Part shown: positions 35,901 to 47,900 of the stretch, piece after piece | How positions within the stretch are numbered: position 1 is the stretch's first letter | How the letters are laid out: each line of letters begins with the position of its first letter | NCBI GenBank assembly: GCA_934045075.1 | Contig: OW203732.1 | Coordinates: 9,325,001 to 9,389,000 of the forward strand | Length of the DNA stretch: 64,000 nt | From: Yponomeuta sedellus | Lineage: Eukaryota; Arthropoda; Insecta; Lepidoptera; Yponomeutidae | Reading direction: 5' to 3' | Notes under the pieces: model-generated | What the model was told of the DNA's origin: nothing | The model's input: the letters and a program-made list of their open reading frames with translations, nothing else | Databases searched by the model: none | Made by a program: the position numbers and the translations under genes

Positions 35901-38900
35901 TTCCCGGGCAAGTTTCGAGTTCAACGGCCGGTGTTATCATCAAGAAACTTTAACAACAAGCCGTAGAAGCTTTTGTTACTATCAATTATGTTATTGCTTG
36001 TCTGAGTGTGAAGTACAGTACCTCCCTCAGCTGTGGATGGATACGGAAATCTTAGTTGAAGCCAAAACTAAGTGTACCCGATGATTCTTTCTGACTAATT
36101 TGTGTCATATTTCGTCGTGTGCCTGACGTGGCCTGGCTTAGCTATAAAGGCCATATTATGTGTTAAAGGCCATATTTATTTATTGGTTAGAGCAGGGGCA
36201 AAACAATCGAGAGACCCGATGAGGTCTTGATTTGTAATACCCACACTTACTTGGAGCCTTTTTTAACCATTTCAAACAATACAAAGAAATATTTTTTGAC
36301 AATATTTTTCTTGCAGGACACACTGGCCCTTATGTTATTTGGAGGGATGATGTCAATGATAATAAGCAACACGGGACTAGACAAACGAATATGCCTTTTC
36401 GTACTAAGTAGAGGATCAGCAAAAAAGTTTACAGGAAGCTGGTAAGTCGAATCCATACATATTTTGTTAATTTGTTATCGGCAGTTATTAAGAAACCTGG
36501 ATTTTTTTTAATTGTGATTGTTTGCATATTTTTATGCAAAGAATCATAAAAAAAATCCATAAGTGACCAGTAAAAGGAGTTGCATTATTTGAACAAAAGA
36601 CCGGGAATCCCGACTCTAAACATCAAAATTAAAACAACATAAGTATAATATACTTTTTAACTAAATGTAAGTTGAACTTAATAACCTTCATACCCAACAT
36701 TTTGGCAACGTGACAGTTGCCATGGTAACGGTGGTTTAATTTTTTTTAAGAAATTATCGCGATGTACGCGCATCGGGAGTCTTGCACCATACTATTAACT
36801 AAAGTAAAGCAGCCATAAAAAAGAATACAACCATGATGTCTTAAATCTAAGTAATGTTAAACAATAATTACTGATGGTCTTATCGCTAAGAGCGATCTCT
36901 TCCAGACATCCTTCCAAGTAAATATTTTCCACACAATCACTTACATACAAATATAAGTGCGGCCCCTTAGTGGTAATCAAACCCACGACCTCCGGCATGC
37001 TAATCTGCCGTTATGCCGCTAGACCAACTAAGTCATGTTACTAACGCTAATGAACCTGAGGTGCCTTCTTCTTCGTCAGCATTTTCTTTACTGGACGTAT
37101 GCCTGAATTGTCTGAATATACCAAATCAATGATAAAAAAAACACCAAGCCTGTTTCACAATGTTCAAATAAAGTTTCAGATAAGCTATCCGCAACCAAGG
37201 CTGCCGTTTGTTCTAAATTTAAATACGAGTTATATATTGCGTGTGTTCGTTTATGGCTTTTAGAACAAACCGCAGCCCTAGTTGCGGATAGCTTAACAGG
37301 AATTCTAAATGCAGATTGTGAAACAGACCCTAAACTAAGTAATTAATAGTTTACTTTTTGCTTTGTCTTGATGTTACATTCTTTGTGTTCTATAGGTTCA
37401 TCTTCAAAGCTGGCTTAGCTGCTTTTATCAACGCCGTAGTTGGTCATAGACTTACCTCGTGTGCCACCATTTACGATACATTGTCCTCGGCTACCGAAAA
37501 TCTAGTAAGTTTTGTACCTTGTTCCGGTGCAAACCTTTTTGCCCTATGCGCCCTCGGTGGCGCAGCGGTTTGGCACGCTGACTGTAAAACCGAAGGTCTC
37601 GGGTTCGATCCCCGGCCGGGTCAAACTAGGAAACGAACTTTTATAGTTTGTCTCGGGTCTTGGATGTTATCTATGTATTTATTGTACTAAATCTATCGTC
37701 GAGTTAGCACCCGTAACACAAGTCATTTAGTTGTACTTAGTATAGGGCTAACGAGATCCGTGTAGTATGTCCATGTTTTTTTTACACCGTTTTTTATATT
37801 TCTTTCATTCTGTCTGAGCGGTGGCAGCTCAGTGGGTAGAACTATGAACTCGCAAGCGTGAGACCCAGGTTCGATCTCCAGGGCGGGCATGAACCAATGA
37901 CTGCTTAATTTAAAAGTTACTTACATTTGAGAATTTGTAGTCATAATACCACTTGCTACTACATACTAACGGTGAAGGAAAACATGGTGAGGAAACCCTT
38001 TGACTAGCCTTTCCTGCTGGGCAAGCCTACACCTCCTGAAAAAAGCATGTCCGAGACACTGCCGTGTCCGAGCGAAGATGCCACTGGACGCTGTATAAAT
38101 CATCTCATGACGTAGATGCAGAGGCCAATGTCATCAACATTCTGTCCTATAGTTTTTATAGGACAGAATGGAATTTTAATGTTTAAATCAATATTGCGTC
38201 ACCCATTCTAGATTTCAATTGAATTTTTACCTTTGACGAATGAATACAACTAACAATTTTTACCTTCTAAAAACTATCTCTTCCGTTATATCCTTTATCA
38301 GCCAGTTTTCTACAATTTATAAAATTAACAGTGTTTGGAAGTCATCACTATTTTATTATTAGTAATTATCACAAGATAATAATAATAAAATATTTCGATA
38401 AAATTTTCAACCTAATTCGAGGAAACGTAAAAAATGCCTTGTGGTTTCTTGTACTGTCTTGTTTTATATACATACATAGTAATATATTAAACGAGTCTAA
38501 AAAACGCGTGAGTATTAATTATGTTTTACCTAATAAATAATCGCGTTTAGACGCTTTTAATATATAACTAATATTAAAAACAAAAATAAATCTTAACTGT
38601 GGCCTAGCCAGAAGCCCTCGTGACCTAGGCGAATCGAGTGATTGGAATGAATCACTTGAGTTAAGCAACAACAGGTGCGGTCAGGTGCAGGATGGGTGAC
38701 CATCCCGTGACTACCGTTAGTGGCATTTTTTCCGATCGCTTCGGTGCTTCGCAAGGCACGTTAAGAAGTTGGTGCCGGTCACGTATGGGCTGTCGTTAAG
38801 CCATGCCAGAGGCCTTATGGGCAGCTTCATAACTTGTCAACAATACTCCACCAATCCGAACTTGGCCCTCGTGGTGGAGTATGGTCTAACTTTCCTGCGA

Positions 38901-41900
38901 TGCAGCAAAAGATCAGTGCTTCAGCAGTGGGGAGATACAGTCTATTTATTCTTACTTGTCCAATTTAGTAAACAAGATTCTACCCGTAAACTGTAACTTT
39001 TTAGTCCAAAACTGCCATATTTCCATAAATGAAGTAACTTGGAACACTCTTTTAGATAACACGCTGCCAATTTTATAAACATATGATAGTTCATGAATTT
39101 GCGAGAAAATGTCTAGTTTAGGCGTCTAACCTCAATTTTAAGGTTAGAATCTTGTTTACTAAATTGGTCAAGTAAGAATAAATATACTGTACAAGGGTTG
39201 ATATGAATGAGTATCGCGTGTCTTTAAGGCATACATACATAAACTTAATGCCGCTTGTATCCCGGACGTATAGGCAGAGACCAGGGTATGCCACATGCCA
39301 CGATCCTGACAAAACTCTTTCGCCGTCTTGTTTTACTTTCAGGGAATACGCGACTATGTTAACATGGCTGTTCAAACTTCCTCAACCATAGGTAAATCCT
39401 CTTAATATTACACATGAAAGTTTGTATGTGTGTCACGGTATTTATTCATATTTAGCCATATTCATTCACCAGGTAGCTTCGCTCCGCTCCACGGATCCCT
39501 GACTATTCTGGCAGCAAGAGCAATGTACTATGAGGAGTAAGTTGTTACAATTTTTGCATATAAACATTGATTCATTTGATTTGTTACATACAAACAAAAC
39601 TATTACCGCATTCACCTACCTCACAAACTTCATCAGCTACTCGTATTCTTTTAATTTATTGTGCTAAATTATGGATTGGACTGTAGATCTGGGAAGTATA
39701 AAGTCTTTAGATATTTGGTAACTTGATTTGCCAGTATCGACCCCACAAACTATTCGCTTTCGAAGCTCTTAAACACGAGTTTGCCTCGACCCATTGTTAT
39801 TTGAAAACTAATGAAAGTAACTGAAATTTTCAAAACTTATACTGAGACAGTAGTCTCACTAGTTGAATAACACAGAATTACTTTTACAAATTTAAACTTT
39901 GCAACATAATTGTACAAAGTAGCACTAATCTTATTAACTCACCGATAGACGAACTCCTTTGCATCGATTAACAAGTAGACGAACTATCTTGCTTATAGAT
40001 AGATAGATAGAGAACACTTTATTGCACAACCAGAAAAATATTACAACCATGATTCTAATTCTAACCATGATTATAAATTGTTCGAATTTAAAACAAACTA
40101 TCTATAAATTTAAAAACCTATTTAGAGGCTAAAAATTTCACCCATGCCGGGATTCGAACCCGCAACCTCTGGCTTATCCGTGCCAGCGCTCTACCAATTG
40201 AGCCAATGGGCGACTCACGCCGGCATCAGTGAAATTTTGAACCTCTTTACACTATTCTCTGCCTCTAAAAAGGTTTTTAAATTTGTCCTTAGCACGGGTT
40301 TGTGCATTAAAAATAAAAATAGTATAAACTATCTATAAATTTAAAAAGCTGAAATAGTTTATTGGTTCATGATAAAAAAGGGCATAAGTACCTGAGCTTG
40401 TAAGGGCATGCGATAGTAGAAAAGCTTGATAATTTATATAGGTATACATAAATAATGAACTTAAAAAAATCTCACAGAGAAAATTTTACACTAGATGAAC
40501 TTTTTTGCATCGGGGCTCCTATATCCACTTCATATTGTCGGTAAATTTTTAGGCTTTCCGGGATGTGGAATTCTGTATTCTCTTTGTCATATTGAATAAA
40601 CACACATATATTTCTTTGAATGTTACATGGAAAATAATAGGATACGTGACTCGTTGTTGAGTGTATGTACATTTTTGTATAGTATGATTTCAGTAGGTAA
40701 AACGTCCGAATTGATGTAACTTGGAATTTTTTACGTCGATTTAGCCTTAGTTTATGCGTTTTTTCCTGGATACTCGTATGTGTCTCTCCACTATTATGTT
40801 GTATGTTTTATTAATGCTATTAAAGTCATTGGGTCCAAGAAATCAATATGAATTACAGTCTATTTATTTTTACTTGTCCAATTTAGTAAACAAGATTCTA
40901 ACCTTAAAATTGAGATTAGATGCCTAAACTAGACATTTTCTCGCAAATTCATGAACTATCAAGAACTATGTTTATAAAATTGGCAGCGTGTTATCTAAAA
41001 GAGTGTTCCAAGTTTCTTCATGTATGGAAATATGGCAGTTTTGGACTAAAAAGTTACAGTTTACGGGTAGAATCTTGTTTACTAAATTGGACAAGTAAGA
41101 ATAAATAGACTGTAGTTATTTGAAGTTGGGTGCAGCAAAATACTTTTTTATTCGTATATCACATGATTTTTGATATTGATCTTATTTACTTGAAGTTTTC
41201 TTGCAGCAATCCGGACAAAACTGACTTCAACTACTTCCAATACGCATTTTACTCTGTACCTATTTGTATAATTATGTTTTGCGCAAACATAATGTATTAT
41301 ATCACACTCGTGAAGAGGTAAGCACGTCCTGAATACCTACTAAAGTCAGAGGGATGTTATGGAAATGAGATTTGATTTCCTAAGTGAGATGAAAAATTTA
41401 CTTCAAAGGCCTAATTAAGCGCACAAAATCTTGTCGGAATCCTGACGTTTGCGATGGTAATTAGTATGGAATATGACGCAGCAAACTGAAGACAAGGCGC
41501 TATGGCGCTCATTAAGAGAGGGCTATGTCCGGCAGTGGACTAATATAGCATAATTACGATGATTATGATGATGATGGAATTTGACAGTCAGACGATTGAA
41601 GTCGTTCAGGATTTGTTCGTGTTACATAAATTGTAAATTCTGTTCGACCATTCTAAAGAAAATATAGTCAGTCTATCAATCAACCTGTGTTTTTCCACTA
41701 AGAGGATGTGGGCTTTGGACTAGTTTTTTGCTGCTGTCTGTTGGAGTCACGAGTCTCAAGCCTCCCACTTTGTTGTGAATGGTGGAGCGCCATTCGCTGC
41801 GTCTATAAACAACTTTTTCCCAGCTATCAGGAGAAATGCCGGTAGCGTTTAAATTACTCTTACACGTACAATGACCGTGGTGAGCTTCACTGCGGCCAAT

Positions 41901-44900
41901 GTAACCGAACATTTAAAAACAAGCTGGGCTTCGCTAGTCACATCCGAGCGCACCGCCACAGAAGTCCTACCAATCCTTGAGGTCGCCCTCATCGGATTCG
42001 ATGGGAGGACATCATCATCATTCCTTCTTTTTCCTTTTCTCTTCGGCCATCTTTATCCAGCTACTGACAATAATCTGCCTGCATCAGTACAATGAGCGAG
42101 TTCTTGGTTATTTTTATTCCAGTTTTTTTACTCGCTTTTCCTATTAATCATTAGCCCAAGCAACACTTGTGAATAGCGTTATTAACGTTTTCGATACTCA
42201 GGTTATTGAGGTTAGATTAGATTAGATTACAAGATTAGAATACTCTTTATTGCACAACATACATTTACTCGTTACGTTATTTACACGTAAGAGTGTAGGT
42301 ATATTCTAAACGCATATTAAACTATAATCAACAATAACAACAATCCCATCATCTCTGTTCACAGACATAAGGCATTTAGTTGGTAACAAAGTACCTGTGT
42401 GTTAATGGCCTTGTCATTTTCAGAGCTAATGACTTGACTGAGGACGAAGTCGCGTTCTTGCACAGTGAATTCCAGAAAGCAGCTGATGATCAACCGCCTA
42501 TAAATAATCACCAATATGTGAGTAGCTTCGTATTTTATTGGTTTCAAATTAAAAAGAATCTAATTTTTCTTTTTTCAAAAATCTTAGGATTGGTTTTCTG
42601 TCATTTACTTGCTATCTGTTGCTATGTTTTATATGTATTTTATCTACATTTTTGCAGGCTCTATTCCTTGTTTTTTAGTTTAAAACCTCAGATTTCCTCA
42701 CAATGTTTTCCTACATGGTTAGCGAGCATCAATGTTACTAAAGTTATTTTTCCATCAAAAGTTATAAACACATCAGTCTCCGAAACGTTAATTAGTCTCA
42801 CTTTGCTTTAGTGTTTGGGCCGCATTACATAACAACACAGTCGACAGTACATCAACCTTTACATTTTAATTTCAAAGTATCCCGTAACGTAACTAAACAA
42901 AGAGCATACATGTTAATATTGATGTGCTGGCGACTAAACAATTCATAGTTTATTGCGACAATTTAATGACACACGCCTATTTTTTTGTTAATCTCTTAAT
43001 TGACTTTGCAATGTAAGTACATCAAGTGTCCTAGTAGGCCATTAATTGTAGTTCTAAGGAATAGTCTTCAGGGAAGTAGCCAGACTTACTTAGTAAGAAC
43101 TCTTTCTTACTTAGTAAGAACTCTTTGATAAATACTGTCTCATTAATACTTACAGCATTCGAGTGTGCTGTATAGTCTGTTAGCTTTTAGAATATACCTC
43201 GGCTACTATCAGATAGAATCGGATATATTTCGTGGAATAGAAATATCGGAACTGAATATGACACTTAATTTCGAAAAGGGAACTAATATGGCACTTAATT
43301 TTTTGTATACAGCAGGAAGTATTTGTGTGCTTTCGGCAAAAACCGAAGCCTACTCTAGAGCCCGAGGTATATTCTAAAACCTAACAGACTGTATACCGTA
43401 ACAGTCTCTAGTATCATCTACTACTGAGTAGGCGACTCAGTAATAGATGAAACGTGTATGTTATAACTTAAAACCTGTTACAATTTAATACATAAAAATC
43501 TCCCGTCACAGTTTTTGCTAGTCAAAAATCAATGAAGCCTTTTTGGAAGAGTTTATCTTCCAAAAAGGCTTCATTGATTTTTATGGTTTTTTTATGTATA
43601 AATTTGGTAGGTCTGAGAATAAAAAGGTCGTGGGCTAATTAATATGGTAAAACAACTCTGACGGGGTCAGCTGGAAGTATATAAAAGGGTTGAAATCTGT
43701 TCCTTCGTTCCTGGAGTACAGACAACCCCTTGTCACAAAGGTTTCCAAATTAATATGCGTTTTATTGTTTCAGCTGGCTACCTTTTTCATGCCTTTGTAT
43801 TTCATAGTTGTTTTCCTTCATGGAGCAAACCCGGCGTGGCTTAACGCAAAGTAAATATTTTTTTTTTAATTATATTCCCACATATCGTATTCGTAAAAGT
43901 GACAGTTATTTCTCTTTCGAAAGGAGAGTGACAGTAAAGATTTTAAGAGCGTAAAATATTGCTAAGGACGAAATATGCAAATATGAATATTTTTTCAACG
44001 AAACAAAAGAAATATAGAGTGAGAGAATTTTGCTTCATACCGATTTGTTATTCAGTTTTAAAAATAGCCTAGTTAGTTAGTTAGACCTGAGATTTCCGCA
44101 CTTAGCCTCATAGTCGGGCCATTATACGTAGCAAGCGCTAAGGTACGCTAACACCTCAGACACTCGGGTTTCCTTACAATTTTTTCCTTCACCGTCAGCG
44201 AGTAGTATTGCTACTATAATTTCACAAATGTACATTACTTAGAAAACAAAGTCATTGGTACATGCCGGGGTTCGAACCCACGACCTCCCGATTGAGAAGC
44301 CGGTGTTCTACACCACTCCGCTACCACCGCTCTTTAAAAATAGCCTATTATATTGTTTAGTATTTTATGGAATAGTTATAGCTTTCATATTAAACAAACA
44401 CTTGTGCTTGTCCCAAACTAGGTTACCCAAGATAATTTCGAGATTGGTAGAGTTTGACCAACTTTATAGCTTATTTTTTTCAGATCCAGTGACGCCACCA
44501 TAGCTATGGTGTTCATTTTCTTGATGCATATATTACCCAAAAATCTGATCTTCCTCGATGTCATTACAGCTAAGAGTGAGTAAAGATATACAACCGCGAC
44601 TAATCCTACGTAGTTCTTATCACGGACATATCATAATGCTAGTACATGCAAAAAAGCTGACACCGTGCATATAATAGTTCCATCGTTTCATAAACCTACA
44701 GAATCTCCAGAATTCTGACTTTCTTTCAGAAAGAGAGATAGAATTTTTAGTTGGGCATAAGCTCATATTCAAAAATTTACCCTTATTTAAGTCGTTTACG
44801 AATTGGCATTTCAACTGTGACTGTTCACACAAAGTAACATATGTTAGAGATATTCTTCATGGTAAAGACAATATTAAGTAAGTATTAGCTCAGTCACCTT

Positions 44901-47900
44901 AAGGTTTGCCGATGACGTTTAGTTTCAATTACCAAAATGCGAATTAAATATAAAAGTGAAATTAGAACTATGCTGTTTGTATTAATATAAGTGTACTAAA
45001 TGTATAAGGTGAATAAAAGTCTTAGGAAGCTACGTTGTATGAATTTTTAGGGAGCTGTCGCATTCTTTTAGCAACTCAGGTATAGCTGCTATTAATCTTC
45101 CCTTATTACTCGAAATACCTATCTTAAAACTAGGACTTACTCTATGATAGCTCTATTCTCTTGGTGCACATAAACCCACAATATACGGATAAATATTCAC
45201 AGTAGATCGAATAGGTATTAATTCATAGGTTGAATATTTTTTTTATTTTTTTAGAAAAGTCTGACTTACCAGAGCCGAGGCCTTCTTCTGCAGTCCTATG
45301 GTGGAGATTCGTGGACAAAAACACACCGTACGCGTATATGTTTCTAATAGGTAAGAAACTTTTCCAACCTTAAAACAATTTCGAACACTTGTGGAAAATA
45401 GTATCACAACGTACCACAAATCAAGGAAATGGGGCCAGCGGCCAAAGGTATGTGAAGGTTTTTATTCACCGTCAGCGAGTGGTATTGCTACTATAACAAA
45501 TGTATGTATGTATGTATGTATGTATGTATGTATGTATGTATGTATGTATGTATGTATGTATGTATGTATGTATGTATGTATGTATGTAGGTAGATTTCTT
45601 TGATGGTTTATGTAGTTTATTCTTTACATTATTAGCTTTTATGTATTTGGGTAGATATCTATTTTGGCATGATTTTGTTATCTGTGTAAGTGTATTAGTA
45701 TGTAGTGTATGTTGTGCACGTGCATAGACCCGTTTCACATCCCCACTCCAACACCCCAAGGTTTGCTGGAAGAAATCTCTTACAGAGATAAGCTCGCCTT
45801 TGTACATGTATTTTCTTTAATTGTATTTCTTTTTTTGTGTTTTTCGTGTACAATAAAGTATAAATATAAATATATATATAAATGTACATAACTAAGAAAG
45901 TAAAAACCTATTTGGAGGCTAAAAACACCGCCTAAATTGTCGCTGCCTGCAATAATCTCTGTATTATTTACAGAGATTATTGTAAAGAGGTTCAAAATTT
46001 CGCTGATGCCGGCACTTGCTCATTAGCTCAGTTGTGAGAGCGCTGTTATGGTTAGCCAGAGGTCGCGGTTCGAATGCGCGGAATTTGTAGGCTCTACATA
46101 GGTTTTTAAAATTGTCCTCAGCACGGGTTAGTGCAACAAAAAGAATTAGAAAGTAAAGTCATTGATACATGCCGGGGTTTGAACCCACGACGTCCCGATT
46201 GAGACGCCGGTGTTCTAGACAGCTCCGCTACCACCGTTTCTTCTATTTTAGGAAGTGGTGTGGCGTTGGTCAAGACATTAAAAGCAGTTGCATTGGATAT
46301 TTCAACTGTCATACCCAAAGTCGCAGTCTTTATTGTTTCGCCGCTGGTCAGTTGCTATATTTCACACACAGCAGTGGCCGTCATATTTGTGCCAATGTTG
46401 GTGAAAGTGAGTATAGTTAAAGATTTTTGTTTAGAAATATACATAAGTCATCATGAAACAAAGTAACGAGTAAAGTAATCTAGTAAGCTCGAGATCGTGC
46501 TACCACGATAACTAGTATTTATCCAGCAAAATATTTTCCATTTTTTGTGAACAAAAATTGAAGCTTATTGAAGCGATAGATATTTAAACAAAAGTGATCG
46601 CACAAGAATAATTTGGGTTTTCAGGATTTCTGACAATAATTTCCTTCAAAGTAATTAGCGAGCGGTATTACTCACCATTCGATAATTTCAATTCATACGT
46701 GTGAATGAACATATATAAGTAGTCCATACCATAGTCCCGCGACATCGCATAATTATGTCTTCTTTCAGAAAGAGAGAGAGAGGATAAGAGTACAGGCAAA
46801 TTCACGTGCACTACCGTTACTTCATAATCCTTGCGGTGTGTGAACACCTTAGGCATTCAGGTTTCCTTACAATATCTTTCTTCACATTTAGCAAGAACTA
46901 TTGCTTCTTCCAATTTACAAATAAACGCAACTTAGAGAACCAAAGCGTTGGTACATGCCAGGGTTTGAACCCAAGATTTCTTTAACGTGAGCAAACTGCT
47001 CTGCCAACGACGCTGCCACCGCTCTATGACCAGTTTGTTTTAGATCAAGTTTGTGGACGCTATTATTGTGGGAATCGGCACTTCGCTTGGCTTTACAATG
47101 CCCTTCCGTTATGCGCCGTCATACTTTTGCTATCACGACGGACACACTTCTATAGAAAATATGGTAAGAAAACAACTTTGTTTTTGAGCTCTGCGTAGTA
47201 AAGACTAGTAACTGCAAAGCATTCAGTATTATCTCCAGCTCTCAATAAGTGTCATAATTTGATTGGAGTCATATTATATAAAAATCTATAAATTGCTTAG
47301 AGTTGTAGATATATGATATATAATTATATACACTGAATAGTTGCTACTTACTAAGCCTTTATTATAATTTTAAAAACTCTACCTCACTCGAAATAAGTTT
47401 GCAAAATAACCTCATCGATCATTAGCTACTCGTACTATAGTTGATCTTTTCTTATAAACGGTATTAATACTACTTTGGTATACAACTGATTAACTATCAA
47501 CAGTTTGCTAGAATATTTTCGGGGCTTAATCGCGTAGTAATTTATTGCTATTTTACCTCGACGAAAGTCAGCGATAGCGGAACATCTTCTTGAATCAGGA
47601 TCAAACCACTGGACAAACTATCGGTGCTTTCCAACAATCGCCATTATTATAGCCGAATTGTGCGTGAAGCGGTTGAAATTAAGAAACACAAAAATTTTAA
47701 TCGGGAATTTGGTTTCAAACTGTCGCAAACGTGGGATCCGGTCATCAAGATGTGTTCGAGTGGAAAAAAGTCGCATGGCTTATCGTCCGACATTGTCAGT
47801 GTAGTGTGTCGCAACTCTAATAGTGCTTTGTGATAGCTGATTGAGAGTAGTCTGAAACCTCATCAGCCGAAGATGCGAATGGATGCCAGCCATCAGTCTT

